Shown in pieces: positions 35,880 to 47,978 of a DNA stretch of 64,000 nt (position 1 is the first letter of the stretch; each line of letters begins with the position of its first letter). The notes beneath the pieces are model-generated. The model ran no database searches and was not told the origin of the DNA. It saw only the letters and a list, made by a program, of their open reading frames with translations. The stretch lies in the NCBI GenBank assembly GCA_036852015.1, contig JAANDG010000606.1, forward strand, positions 1 through 64,000, given 5' to 3'. The DNA comes from Pelodera strongyloides. Taxonomy: Eukaryota; Nematoda; Chromadorea; Rhabditida; Rhabditidae. Position numbers and translations under genes: made by a program.

Positions 35880-36073
35880 CCCAGTTGGATACGGTTCACT
35901 GATTTTTTTCGTGGTCCTGTCCATCTGGTGACCAATTCGTGACCAAGCTTCATCGAAAACCGTCATCAGTTGGTTACCAAATGGTCGCGAACCAGTCATG
36001 AACCACCTCCAGATAGTTTTTTCCGTAAAAAAAAGTTTTTGTGGTTTCGGCAATTATTTCGTTTTCCTGTGTT
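35880..36073. repeat. TGGTGACC-family repeat copy
   Basis: CCATCTGGTGACCAATTCGT, CATCGAAAACCGTCATCAGT and GTCGCGAACCAGTCATGAAC match the family words at 14560-14745. It includes the GTGGTTTCGGCAATTATTTC end common to all copies. Confidence 0.65.
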
Positions 36074-36232
36074 GGATTAAATAGATATACTTGAGCCATT
36101 TAGACCTTCTTATGCTCTAGAAGAAGCAGAAATTATTCACAACAAAAAAACTAGATAATAGTGTCCTAATAACGTACGAAAAAAATTCATATTATAAAGT
36201 AAACCCATTATACTTCCGTTTGCTTGGAATTT

Positions 36233-36591
36233 TTACTTTATATTATAAGTAAAGTTGACCAACGTCTTTCGACAGCTGCATATTGAACACTTTTTTGCTG
36301 TCTCGGGAAAAGAATTGTTGGCCAACAGTTGTTTTTTGCACTCATAATTTGAGGAGTTTTAGTTCCCGAGCCAGACGTCAGAGCTGGCTGGTCAAGGTTT
36401 TTCGCCGGTGTTGTTATTACTGAGGCCACTTTCATTACATTTTACCGCTGGGGTAGGTTACAGGCGTCTCCTGAGGTCCTGAGGCCATATTCACCACTCA
36501 ATTCCCTATGGGGAATTCCCCGCCTTTTCTCTGCGTGTCTCACATTAGAATGCTATTTTCTGTCACCAGGGAATATTTCTCCGAGGGAATA
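36233..36591. repeat. 359-bp direct repeat, left copy flanking the LINE
   Basis: Identical over its whole length to 40627-40985 (offset 4394). It includes the left 106 bp of a CATATTCACCAC TIR element and breaks off at GGGAATA, where the LINE 3' end begins. Interpreted as one half of an unusually long target-site duplication. Confidence 0.93.
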
Positions 36592-36760
36592 TATAACTCT
36601 TTATTCAAGCAATACGATTTAACAAACGGACAATGTCAATGAAAGAGATAGACACACACACAGGCTAGGCACGTTTAAGAGGCCCAGCTACTCACGCGGT
36701 GCGAAAATACAAAACAAAGTGAAACAATAATTCTAAAGAGCGGAAATTTCGACGTGAAAA

Positions 36761-39600
36761 TTAAATTAAGCGATTGAAAAAGTCAACTGACATGTTATCT
36801 AAATGAGATTTAAATTCCTCAAGAGACTTTGAATTAGCCACTTCTTTGGGGAGACGATTAATTCTACGCTCAACGCGTTTGAAGAACCAATTGGAATCCC
36901 TGTACATGTCACGAATGCTTTTGACTGTAAGGTTGTGCTGCCTTAAACTTCTAGTCGTAGTATCTGCAAGCAAAGTAAATCGGTGGTTCTGAGAACATGG
37001 GTCCAGTTGGCCCTTGATTAGTTTAAAGGCTGTGATTAAATCTTGCTTTATTCTTCTTACACATTGACTATCAATATCGAAGATTTTAAGACGACTCTGA
37101 TAGGAAGAAAATCTTATGTTACAGCGTCTGCAAGCGACACGAGTGTAAAATCTTATTGGTTTTTCGAGAAGTTTACAGAGTGGCACTGTTTTCTTTTGGA
37201 CAGAAAACTTCAGTGGCGAACTCTAGCATAGGGCGAATAAATGTCTTTAAGATACATACATACAATTTTATGTTTTTCGACTTGAACACTCTCAAAACTT
37301 GTCGAGCGCGCACGGTCGTAAGACGGACAATTCTGTGAATGTGCGCGGAAAAACTAAGATTGCGGTCGACAAGTATACCTAGATCCCGAATTGTTTCAGT
37401 AGGGGAAATGTCAGAATCAGCGATTTGGTAAGATAATTGTGGGTTGTTTTTACCCAGGTGAAGTACGTTTATTTTATTAAGTGCCAGAGGTAGGCCCCAA
37501 GTTTGTGACCAGGCAAAAATCGCATCTATTGCGAGCTGTAGTTGAGAGCTGTCTGTACTATATATTTTCAAATCATCTGCAAAAAGGGCGTAATTTACAT
37601 CAAGGGAATCTAATGTTCTAGCGATATCATTAATGTAGATAATGAAAAGTAGGGGACCCAGGACTGTTCCTTGTGGAACTCCGCTTTGTACTACCCATTC
37701 ACTTGAGCGAGCACAACCTACATAAACATATGCCCGTCTTTGGTCTAGAAACTGAGCTATCCAGTTAACAAGGGTCGGGGGAAACCCGAAACAACTAATT
37801 TTATGAATAAGCTGGACATGGGGAACCATATCAAATGCAGATTTAAAGTCAAAATAAACGGAATCTACCCATTTTTTTGGAAGCTAGGTCATGTTTCCAG
37901 TCTGAGATAACCCCAAGTAATTGAGTTGTACAGCTTCGCTTTGCTAAGAAACCGAATTGTTGCGGTTCAAAACGGTCATTGAACGAGTTGCGAATTGATC
38001 TAGACATAAAACCTTCAAAAATTCTGCATAATGGGGATGTTAGACTAATCGGCCGGTAGTTCTGGCATTCCGATCTTGAGCCTTTCTTGAAAATGGGGAT
38101 AATGCGGCCTAACTTCCACTGAGGAGGTACAAAACCATTGCTGTAAATTAGTTCAAATAGTCTTGATATAGGGTAACTGAGTGTTTCGTTACATTGTTTG
38201 AGGAAATAGAAATTGATATTGTCAACAGAATAGTTTATCTTAGGAGGCAGCGTTTTTAAAGCCTTCTGTACAGCAATTTTGCTGAAAATAATTGGAACAT
38301 GTCGCACTGGAAAGGCAGCAGTAGGAGGCAAAATACCACTATTAGTAAAAGCTGCTTTCTGAAAATGTGTAGCAAAACAGTCTGCCTTTTCTTGATCTGT
38401 GAAAGCAGGCTGAGCATTGGTTCTGTTAATAGCCGGGATGGGAATGAAACACTTTAGTTTTTGTTTTATATGTTTTGCTATATTAGAAGTACCATTTTTG
38501 GCGACATTTTTCTCTTTTGCTCGAAAGTAGCGCTTAATTTCGACTCGAATTTTCTTAGCAAGCTTTTTGTACGCTATTTTGGACTCTTCGGAATCGCGGT
38601 AGGATTTCCACAGAACGAGTTTCTTTTTTTGCATAGCAATGATATGTAGTGGGAGATTGGAATTCTGTTCTTTTGGATGTAACAGTGGTACAAAAAGGGA
38701 CAGACAACATGATACCCACTCAATGAATTTGCTGTAAATCATATCGACATTTGAGCTGGAGGAGAAAAGTGAATTCCAGTTTAGCCTGGATAGATGATTG
38801 TTAATTTTTTCATAATCAGCAAGGTGAAATGCTAGATAGTGGTTGCGCTTAGCAATACCTTCGGCAAAACTGCTCTGCCTGCGTTGAGTGGCAATATTAA
38901 AGTTGACTGTTTTATGATCAGAGTTGCAAATTTTACCACCAATAGTGACGTTATGAATTAGCGAGGGATTATCTGTAAGAATTACATCTAGTATATTACC
39001 CGTACCGCTATTTGATAGCCTCGTAGGCTCAGTAACCAACTGAATTAGGCCATAGCTAGTTGCAAAATCTAAGAAGGACTTTTGGACTGTATCATTGCAA
39101 ACACTATTTTTCCAATCAATTTTGGGCAAATTCAGGTCACCTATTAACAAATTGTTAAAACCATGCAAGTTTTGAGAAACAATATTGTTAATTTCTTGGC
39201 TTAGTTCCAAATTACGATTTACATTAGGAGGGCGATAAAGCAATTGTACGCGTAGGCAATTATAGTTTGAAATCACAAGATCAGCGACCATAAGTTCACA
39301 TCCATGAATAGAATTGATTGAGACAAGAGATATTTTTAATGTCTTTTTAAAGAATATTGCAACTCCGCCTCCGGATTTGTTTTTTCTGTCGCAGCGAAAG
39401 AAATTGTACGTTGAGTCAAATAATGAGGAGTCTACAACTGATTCATCTAACCAAGTCTCACAGGCAAAACATACATCGAGATTCTGGGAAGATAGAAAGG
39501 CATAAAATTCAACAATCGAAGAAAAAGAACGCAAAGATCTAACGTTAATAAGTGAGCAATTTAGGTCAATGTTTATATTTGAAAACTGTAAACTTGCGTG
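36761..39600 (-). pseudogene. LINE ORF2: APE endonuclease + reverse transcriptase, two frameshifts
   Basis: N-terminal AP-endonuclease-like domain: SLINVRSLRSF upstream of 39534, then CETWLD, GGGVAIFFK, YRPPN, IGDLNLPKIDW and SDHKTVNF. Reverse transcriptase: NYRPISL, QQFGFLAKRS, GVPQGTVLGPLLF and the catalytic FADDLKIY; then a C-terminal region typical of CR1-like elements (RRIKQDLITAFKLI). The frame breaks near 37865-37872, where seven A residues stand in place of six just after SK. It breaks again near 37193-37200 in an A-rich stretch after FCPK. Nicking and first-strand synthesis would be its functions (family knowledge). No functional full-length protein is encoded as read. Confidence 0.88.
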
Positions 39601-39618
39601 TGAGCTGGGTCCTCCATC

Positions 39619-40557
39619 CTAGTGATTCATAGGTGAGATAGGAGTAAAGCGTGGGGCTTGGAGAGGCGGACGAAAAACAGCTTGCGAGTTAGGTGGAATA
39701 GGTATGAGATTGGGATTCGAATTCGCCGGGAAAATGTGCAAGTCTGAATATCGGTAGATAGCTTGTTTGGCAGCGGAGTTGGTTTCAAAAACGAACTTCC
39801 TCATTGAATGATGTTAATTCAGTTCTGGACGAGTTAGATCGCGTCTGACGTATAGAGGTCTGTCCGATCGATATTTCTCAAGGTTTTTTGAACGCAAGCA
39901 GCGGATTGACCTATGAATAAATTGGTCTCTGGTAGCCGAATCCTTGAATCGAATTTTCAACACTCGTGGGCGCTTTGAGTGTCCATTAGGAGAGCGGAAG
40001 TGCTCAACAACCGTGATATTCTCGCAGTCAGGACCATGGCCGTTCACCTCATTAACAAGGGCGTTAACGAACTCGCGGTCATGCTCCGAAGTACGAGTAG
40101 AGTGGTCAGGGTCAATTACCTGCTCAATCACAGCAAACTCAGATTTGCGAACAGCCTCTGCAGCGTTACTCATGGCAGCCGTAACAATGCCATTGTATAG
40201 AGAACCAGGATTAGCCTTATAGAAGTCTATATCACTGGTTTTAGCTGCCTTAGTTGTATGAGAGTCCCAAAAGGGTAAGCAGGATCCAGTCAGAAAGGAA
40301 CCCATCATAGTTTTCAGCTCAGAAATTTCATTCCTCAGGGTAGCACAATCGCAAGTTGAATGGGAAAAACGTGTTTGGGAATGAGAGCGAACACGTGGCG
40401 ACTGTGGGAGCGAAGGGATGGAACGAGAATTTGGGAATTGGGGCAAATTCTGTACAGCATCACTAATCAGCTTCTGAATGTGAGCAGTGAATACCTCGGA
40501 ATTGAATATATCGGGTATTTCATCAGATTTGTTTTTCTTGGCAGTAGGCTCAGTCAT
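39619..40557 (-). pseudogene. LINE ORF1: nucleic-acid-binding protein with an in-frame stop
   Basis: The frame from 40557 runs 247 codons to a TAA at 39814-39816. The same frame stays open afterwards from HHSMRKFVFETN to a second stop near 39619. Features: a low-complexity Ser/Pro/Arg stretch (about 35-70), a CDCATLRNEISELK segment that may start a short coiled coil, and a C-terminal module with VVEHFRSPNGHSKRPRVLKI and RRDLTRPEL. That resembles the RRM-like/C-terminal domain of CR1- and L1-type ORF1 proteins. The single TAA probably replaced a sense codon. RNA chaperone function is inferred from position and family. Confidence 0.75.
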
Positions 40558-40626
40558 GATAAAGAAAAATCAATACAGAGAGCCAAAAAAGGGTGCGACC
40601 GCTCTCGGTCAGGCAACAGGGGTCAA

Positions 40627-40985
40627 TTACTTTATATTATAAGTAAAGTTGACCAACGTCTTTCGACAGCTGCATATTGAACACTTTTTTGCTGTCTCGG
40701 GAAAAGAATTGTTGGCCAACAGTTGTTTTTTGCACTCATAATTTGAGGAGTTTTAGTTCCCGAGCCAGACGTCAGAGCTGGCTGGTCAAGGTTTTTCGCC
40801 GGTGTTGTTATTACTGAGGCCACTTTCATTACATTTTACCGCTGGGGTAGGTTACAGGCGTCTCCTGAGGTCCTGAGGCCATATTCACCACTCAATTCCC
40901 TATGGGGAATTCCCCGCCTTTTCTCTGCGTGTCTCACATTAGAATGCTATTTTCTGTCACCAGGGAATATTTCTCCGAGGGAATA
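40627..40985. repeat. 359-bp direct repeat, right copy flanking the LINE
   Basis: Identical to 36233-36591. Here the embedded TIR element continues past the repeat end to its second terminus at 41000, so this side retains the original downstream flank. Confidence 0.93.
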
Positions 40986-41000
40986 GGAGTGGTGAATATG
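40880..41000. repeat. Short TIR element, CATATTCACCACTC family, intact copy
   Basis: Left CATATTCACCACTCAATTCCC and right GGGAATAGGAGTGGTGAATATG are inverted repeats; total 121 bp. Its left part is duplicated at 36486-36591. Confidence 0.85.
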
Positions 41001-41751
41001 TTCTCTGTTTAGCATGCTCGCTCGCTTTCTCTCCATTTGACAGGCTATCGATACGAAATAATCTACACACTTTTATAACCCCATGTAATGTATAGCACAC
41101 GTCCCACCTACTACCTCCTCTGCTTGTGAAAAACTGGCGTCGTTGGTTGTATATTTACGTGATCGATCCACGTTGGTTTACAAGATTAATTGATTGTTTT
41201 GTGTGGAGAGTAGCATCCGGAGTAGACGTTATAATAAGACATCTTTATTTATTTACCAGACGGCCACACCGCCTGAGGCGTCTTTCCATACTTATGAAAA
41301 GTCTAAAACATAGATGACAATCTTGTGAACTATCACAAATAAGTTCTTTTGCATAATGAGCTTCGATCGAGCTCGACACCCTTTTTATAAGGCAGCGGAA
41401 CAATTTATTCTAATGGTTTCCTCAACGTGAGTCCTAACTCACACTACAGTTACTCTTTTATATAATAAGAAAGTTTCTTTGGTCCAAAAACTAAATTGGT
41501 ACTAGCCTTGTTGAATGTACACCATAGACATCGGAGCAATTGTTCGGTGTTTATTCAACAGTCTTGTAGTCGTCTGTATTGTCTTACTGAATAGGCGATA
41601 GAGGTCGTCTACAAACAAACAAACAATGTAGAATGCGAGCAAACCTAGCAACTTATTCCTATGTTTAGCTCAAGTTCAAAGTGCCACATTTGGTCCAGAT
41701 AGTTTTTTTTAGCAACTATTGGGTGCTGCTTTTTTGGACGGTTCTGTTATG

Positions 41752-41919
41752 TTGAAGCGATATAACGGCCGGATTGGCAAACCTATGTCGGACAACTGCA
41801 TTCCCATATGTTGTATGCGAATTATTACAAATATACAAAAAATCGGCGGTATTTGCTCACAATACGAGGGAATACAGAGGCCAACTTACGTTTCAAAACC
41901 GCCTGTTATACAGCTTTAA
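41752..41919. repeat. MITE, family C
   Basis: GTTGAAGCGATATAACGGCCGG at the left, CCGCCTGTTATACAGCTTTAA at the right, with internal GGACAACTGCATTCCCATAT shared with 47806-47978 and 60184-60348. Confidence 0.82.
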
Positions 41920-42699
41920 TCTCATGAGAGCAGCTATACTTTTTATTAAAAGTGTGCTTTAGTAAGCTAAAGCTTCGAAAATATGTCGTAATTTTCAATT
42001 ACATGTCCCGGTTCCTGGTTTACCCTTTTCGCTGATAGCACGTGCATAATCATTTTGGCCAGTATGGGTCTCTTAATCTATATAAGGGTCCTTAACACTC
42101 CCTTTGCATCCACAGCGCCCTTCTCTAATGCACGGTCACTGACTTTCCCCAAGTGAAACAAACGATTCCCTAGGGATTGTTGGACCTTTCAGCGATCTAA
42201 GGTTCATTGTTTTACTTTATGTAAATCTTTATATATAATGTTTGTTTTTCGCTTTTCATTAGTCATAATTATATCATCACTATGCGTGCAGCTAGTTCGA
42301 TATTGTTAGTTATGCTCCTCTCGCAACAATGCACCGCTTAGTATTGTTTTTAATAAAATTAGAATGTCAAAAAAAATTCTCAGTGAGCAACCCGCGAGAG
42401 TTCAATTGTGTATCTAATAAAGTGTCAGTTAACTTTTATTTTCAACAATATTCTTAGTTGCCTCAATGTCCATGTTGCCGCCTACATACGGTGTCGTTGC
42501 TACCATATGTACCAACACCAGGTCGCGCACGTCTGGCTACAATCATGCGGGCAGCGTGCGCGCGACTTAGAGCCGAGTCAATCCCAATGTCTTAGAGAAG
42601 TTACACGTAAGTAGCCTAGCAGAGTGGAGGTTAGTAGAGTGAAGTGCGAAAGAAACTGCTTTCCTGGCTGAGATTCACCTCCGGTTTTCTTGTTTTGCA

Positions 42700-42900
42700 G
42701 AAGCAGAGAAAGAGAGAAATTTTGAGGGAGAGAGTGCGAGGGGCGAGAGTATAGAGTATAGCGATAAGATGAGTGAGAACATGAGAGAGAGGGGAGGGAG
42801 AAACAGTGCTGAGAGAGAACTAGAGAGGGACTGATTGAGAGATAGATGTCGAGAGAGAATGTTGTAGACAGATAAAGTTAGTAGGGAGAGAGGACGAGCT
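42700..42900. repeat. Degenerate GA-rich region
   Basis: Imperfect GAGAGA, GAGGG and GATAGA repeats over about 200 bases. Confidence 0.85.
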
Positions 42901-42997
42901 GAACCCTGGTTTTGCTAGTATTTTCATTTTTAACCTGTACCTAATCCGATTGTGCTGCTTTGCGTAATGTGCTGAGTGTTGTTTTGTGGTTCAGACC

Positions 42998-43128
42998 CTC
43001 TCTCTCCTCCTCTCTCTTTCAAGCTCACTCTCTCTTTCTCTCTCTCTCTGTCTTCCGCTCTCTATATCTTTTTCTCTCTCTTTTCTCTCTCTCTTTTCTC
43101 TCCTCGCGCTCTCTCCCCTCTCTCTCTC

Positions 43129-43172
<44 letters not shown>

Positions 43173-43174
43173 TT
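42998..43174. repeat. CT-rich simple repeat, about 175 bp
   Basis: Long (CT)n with TCCTCT and TTTTCT variants. The overlapping open frames encode only Leu/Ser or Glu/Arg runs and are not genes. Confidence 0.95.
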
Positions 43175-43911
43175 GAACGGCTTTCCGTTCGCAATTCCCA
43201 ACAGGTTTGCTCTATCCAGTCAGTCTCCCGCTTTTCCTCCCATGACCTAGACCTTTCACCCCTCCAAAAGATTTTTATCAAGCATTATCTTCTACTAATG
43301 ATAGGCTTTTGTGAGCCTGATAGTAGAAAATGTTCATTCCCTGTTTTACTTTTATTTACCCCTTTTTTTTAGTGGCTTCATTGGCTTTAGTATTTTCTCT
43401 TTTCTTTGATTTTCCATTTACAGTATTATCATCCTTTATGAACTGAAAGAATCATGCAACTGGAAATATTATTATTAACGGCTATATTCTTTGTTTTTGT
43501 ATTTTTCCTATGTCATTTACAAGCTTCACTGATATGGCCTTATTCTATGTACGTAGTTTTCGTTTCGGTATTGAAGATTAACTTTCTGGTTTAAGGTCTA
43601 AGGTTAACCTTTAACCTTAAGGTGTAGATTTACTCTATTTCTTTATGTCAGTAGACATAAAATCATATCAGAAGCTCAAGGCCTGTGATAGAACATCGGC
43701 CTGGTAAGAGATCTGGCCCGCCGAAAATGAGACTTTTTCTTTCACACACAATGTACGGTTTGCTACTTTTCCCGGGTTTACATATGTCAGTAAACATATT
43801 ATATTTCCTAGAAAGTTATAATTGAATTTGTACGAGATTCTTTTTTTCGGCTTCTTTTTCATTTCCTTCCTTTTCCGCGTTCTGTGTCACTGACTCTACA
43901 TTTCCCTTGTA

Positions 43912-44230
43912 AATGTAGGTCATTGAGACAGACATTGTAGATTGTAGGCTCTATTTCACAGACACATGTATTACTGTAGTTTATTATTTTCGAGATTACT
44001 TACTTATCTTACTGTAGTTTATGATTTTCGAGATTGCTTACTTATGTGATTTACTGTACTGTAGCTATAAACCACGTGTAAGATTGTATTCAAATTATGT
44101 GTAAGCGTGTAATTGTAATGTAGGTCATTGAGACAGACATTGTAGACCGTAGTTTGTAGGCTCTATTTCACAGAAACATGTATTACTGTATTTTATGATT
44201 TTCGAGATTGTTTAACTTATGTGTATTACT
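43912..44230. repeat. Tandem duplication, period about 205 bp
   Basis: GTAGGTCATTGAGACAGACA and GGCTCTATTTCACAGA with CATGTATTACTGTA recur about 205 bases apart; the second copy is partial. A third weak echo (ATCTTACTGTAGCTCATGAT) is near 44326. Confidence 0.75.
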
Positions 44231-45113
44231 GTAATTTGTGATTATTGAAATTAATTACTTGTAATCTAATTTTGTTATTTATAGGCATAAACTGTAGATC
44301 CTAGGAGCTATCTCACAGATACAAATATCTTACTGTAGCTCATGATTTTTAATATTACTTACTTTTTGACTACTACTGACTACATGACTACATGACAACT
44401 TATTTATAAATATCATAATATTGACGTATAGTTCTACAAAACTAGTTTATTTTCAATTAGTATTGCTTCCGTTGAGATTTGATATCCTGTAGGTAGACAG
44501 GTAGACAGGTACACAGGTACGCAGCATTTGTAATGATTGCACCTGTAATGAGCTTGAGTAATTGTAAAGGATAATTGTAATTGTCATTGAGCTCCTATTC
44601 CCTCTCCATATCATCTTGTTTAACTAATGAAACTAGTCGACTGTTTGACTGTTTGTGATGAGCTATCTTCTTATGTGTACCCTAACCCGCACCTACATCC
44701 TACAGTGTTCCTAAGTCCCTAATATTTGTGTTTGTATATTTGCTTTTACGAGGGGTCGTGGACCTAAGCATTCTATTATCTGTTTTGTTGCTGTAAGCAT
44801 CCAAGTGACTCGCAATTGAAAAATGTAAAGAAAAATGTAAATATTTACTAGAAAAAAAAGTGTTTATTTGAATAAGGGTTAGGTGTTTTTGTTGGTAGAA
44901 TATGGTAGAGCACTGATTTTGTGAAGATGAATTTGTTTTATTATTGAATTTACAATAAGTTATTATTTTATTATTGAATTTATATATTTATATTATGATT
45001 TGCATCGTTATCTACATGCACTCCCCCAATTTTTGTATATTAGACCTCAGGCTACGAATTTTCTCACACAAAAAAACCATTCTGATGTACAAGGTTTGGC
45101 GTATGAATTTTGT

Positions 45114-45219
45114 TTAAAGCGATCGGTTTTTGAAACGCATTTCTACGTATTTATGCAAATTAAGGTCTAGTTGCTCATTTGCATATAATTTTCAGTAACC
45201 GGCCGTTATTTCGCTTTAA
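45114..45219. repeat. TTAA-flanked MITE, short family A derivative
   Basis: TTAAAGCGATCGGTTTTTGA at the left and AACCGGCCGTTATTTCGCTTTAA at the right; about 106 bp. Confidence 0.82.
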
Positions 45220-45904
45220 ATCTAGATAATATTCTTTCTCATTTTCATTTCCATCATTTTCTTGTGCATACTTCCTTGAAAGAGAAGAACTCATTCATTT
45301 TGGTGTCATTTAGACGATTTAGAGGCCGTCTGGGTAATAAAGAGAGAACATTGTCCCATTACCCATTACAACCCGATATATAGGCGGCTGGGTGGGAAAA
45401 GCTGGGAAGATTATTTGTCAGACGGCAATGTTATGCTAAACTTCTCTACACTGCATAGTTTATAGTTATACTCGCCACCGCCATAGTTAGTTAGATTTTA
45501 GTTATAGTCGTTATAGTCATTTTTGTATTCTTCTACTTGTATTCGATTTTCTTTTTATGAATTGGCTTATGTAGCCACTACCCACAGTATCTAATGAAGT
45601 ATTCATGAATATGATTTAATTTTATACTAGCGCAATACTAGCCTACTAGAGAGACAGACACCCCCAACTCCTTTATTTTTCTCTAGACCAAATTTGCATG
45701 ATGCAAAATCGATGTTGGACGTGTTCTGGACGTGACCTTCACCCAGACTATCAATTTCAGCACGGAAAATTGACTGTGCTTGTGCGGTCTAGGATTTGAA
45801 TTGATATATCTATCCGAACGGGGGTTGAGTTGATTCCACTCTATGCAAAATACTTGTCGACCGCGTTAGGAGGTTTATTGGGACAGGTTCTGTTAAGAGA
45901 ACAC

Positions 45905-46018
45905 CGCAGAGAGAGGGAGGGAGAGAGGGAGGGGGAGAGAGGGAGCGAGAGAGGGAGGGAGAGAGAGAGACAGAAAAGAGAGAGAAAGGTATAGAGAAAG
46001 GGAGAGAGAGAGAGAGTT
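45905..46018. repeat. GA-rich simple repeat
   Basis: GAGAGGGAGGGAGAGAGGGA-type runs over about 110 bases. Confidence 0.93.
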
Positions 46019-46365
46019 TGGTAGAATCACATTAGCGTCCTACGTAATCAGTTCCCTAATCGTATTCAGTTAGCGAATAGAGATAGAGAAAGTAACATGG
46101 ATCTGATGGTAATTAGGCTTCCAGGGTTTCTGCGGTTTACAAGCGCTTTTTGGTTGTAATTGGTTTATATTATTGACAGGTTAGGTTCACTTAGGTTAGG
46201 TCGCTGTAAGTCGTGAAGACCTGCACTATGTAACTAGCGTGTCTCTATTTTACCTGACACACTCTTTATTTATTCTATCTTACTGAAGCCAAGTCATTTG
46301 TCACGTATTATCGTAAGATTGCTATCCGAAACTTTAGGCTCATTAGGTATATTCGGAAAATGGAC

Positions 46366-46548
46366 TTAAAGCGAAATACCGGTCGGTTTTTGAAACACAT
46401 CAAGTACACCAGCATTCTTATACAGCTTATGCAAATAAACATAAATCATAATAAAAAATCGAGCTGAATTCGAGTAACTTAGCATAAATACTAAGGAACT
46501 CAATTGTCCACGATGCGTTTCAAAAACCGGCCGGGTATTTCGCTTTAA
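46366..46548. repeat. TTAA-flanked MITE, family A
   Basis: TTAAAGCGAAATACCGGTCG and AACCGGCCGGGTATTTCGCTTTAA ends. It is inserted in the opposite orientation to most copies (TTCTTATACAGCTTATGC inside). Confidence 0.88.
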
Positions 46549-46885
46549 TATCTTTTAGTCAGCACGTCGGTAGTTTTGTCCATTGATTTGTTGTCATTTT
46601 CTATTTTGGAATTCTTCTTCGTCCCTTTTAGTCTTCTAAATAGGACCTCTTCTCATCTTACATTCAAAGGGAGATGGGTCTTGGACCAGTTCTCCCATCG
46701 TTTCTATCACTCTACCTTTGCTTATCACAAAAGAACTAAACACCTAAATGGTCAGCCCCGTGAAGATTACTCACGCGACTTGTTTTTTAATCTTACTTAA
46801 CTTATAACCGTACCTATGCACACCGTTACTTGGACGTTTCGACCAGTCAACCGAAAAAATTTCACAAATCAACTAATTCGTAGAA

Positions 46886-47035
46886 TTAAAGCGAAATACT
46901 GGCCGGTTTTTGAAACGCTTAACTCGACCTTTTATTTAGCTCGACCTTTTATTCTAATTTATGTTCATTTGCACAGGCTGCATAAGAATGCTGGTGTACT
47001 CTGCGTTTCAAAAACCGGCCAGTATGTCGCTTTAA
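46886..47035. repeat. TTAA-flanked MITE, family A
   Basis: TTAAAGCGAAATACTGGCCG and AACCGGCCAGTATGTCGCTTTAA ends, with internal GGCTGCATAAGAATGCTGG. Confidence 0.88.
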
Positions 47036-47598
47036 GCGTCAGCACCATAAAACATTCCACCGGTGTTTGGCGCAGTCCTATCCTAAAACTTTCTGGACAG
47101 ACCTTTCTTTCTGGAACATTATCCCACCAAATTGTTTCGCGTACCGAAAGCTTTATTCCCTAGCGGTTACTTGTTTTGTCTGTATGACCCTCGCGAAGAA
47201 TGCCTTCGACGTCTAGCTGTATAATTTGCTTCCTACGCATATAACCGTACCGACGCACCACTATGCAAACCGGTATACGCCAATGAACCTTTTTTTGTGG
47301 AACACAGTGAATAACTATACCCATGGTATCGCAGTAATTGAGACGATTGTACTCGGGTTTCGGTTATACGAGATAATTATGTTAGGTGATATTAACCTCT
47401 CCCTAGTCCCTATTTCCCTATGCTATGGCACAATTTCTGTCTCTCTCCATTTTTCTCTCTCTCTCTCTCTCTTTATCAATCCCTAAAAAGGTATGTTGTC
47501 GTATGTTCGCAGCGCTGGTGGTACTTATCAGTCGATTTATTATGGTACGTGTACAAGACGCGCATCACTTGTACCCACATAAATCTGCTTAAATGGTT

Positions 47599-47622
47599 CA
47601 AAGAGAGAGAGAGAGAGAGAGT

Positions 47623-47668
<46 letters not shown>

Positions 47669-47677
47669 GAGAGAGAA
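47599..47677. repeat. (GA)n microsatellite
   Basis: Nearly pure GAGA with two T interruptions. Confidence 0.95.
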
Positions 47678-47805
47678 TTTCCTTCATGTTCGCCGTTGAT
47701 GGATGCTGTGCGAACTGACGCTGAAGGTCACGATCCGTATCTTCGAATGGCCTCCCCACAAAAATTTAGTATTTTGCTTTTGGTTCATCTTTTAGGTTTA
47801 GTTGG

Positions 47806-47978
47806 TTAAAGCGATACAACGGCCGGTTTTTGAAACCTATGCTGGATAACTGCATTCCCATATGTTGTATGCGAATGAATATAAGTAGACTAAAAATGGC
47901 GCAATATCTCGCAGCATACACTACAGAGGCATACAGCTCCCAAGACACGTTTCAAAACCGACTGTTATACCGCTTTAA
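47806..47978. repeat. TTAA-flanked MITE, family C
   Basis: TTAAAGCGATACAACGGCCG and CCGACTGTTATACCGCTTTAA ends. Confidence 0.88.

Larger units (their letters stand above)
29238..36232. other. 7-kb intergenic repeat and AT-rich region
   Basis: No supported gene. It holds GA/CT tracts (about 30358-30458, 32685-32725, 32882-32963, 34752-34965, 35430-35522), MITEs (31923-32087, 33234-33313, 34143-34314, 35146-35296), a family-B remnant near 30627-30680, and a TGGTGACC repeat 35880-36073. A very AT-rich stretch without visible structure runs about 30800-31620. Open frames here (for example 33819-34085) lack domains and splice partners. Confidence 0.55.
36592..40626 (-). mobile_element. Near-full-length non-LTR retrotransposon (LINE, CR1/jockey group)
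   Basis: About 4.03 kb on the minus strand: 5' end at 40626, ORF1 (40557-39619 including a read-through segment), ORF2 (about 39600-36761), and a short 3' UTR ending with AATAAA and no poly(A). It is bounded exactly by identical 359-bp direct repeats. ORF1 has one in-frame stop and ORF2 two single-base frameshifts, all compatible with recent inactivation or base-call errors in A-runs. A fragment similar to its 3' region occurs near 4220-4300. Confidence 0.9.

Noticed and set aside
37850..37875. Programmed frameshifting in LINE ORF2 at the A7 run
   Set aside because: The frame needed is +1 relative to the upstream frame and a second, unrelated shift follows; a one-base insertion or base-call error is simpler.
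36233..40985. The 359-bp direct repeats as LTRs of a retrotransposon
   Set aside because: They enclose a LINE with an APE-type endonuclease, lack TG...CA ends and contain part of an unrelated TIR element that is completed only outside the right copy.
42986..43372. Leu/Ser-rich open frames of 66-128 codons
   Set aside because: They are translations of a (CT)n tract on both strands.
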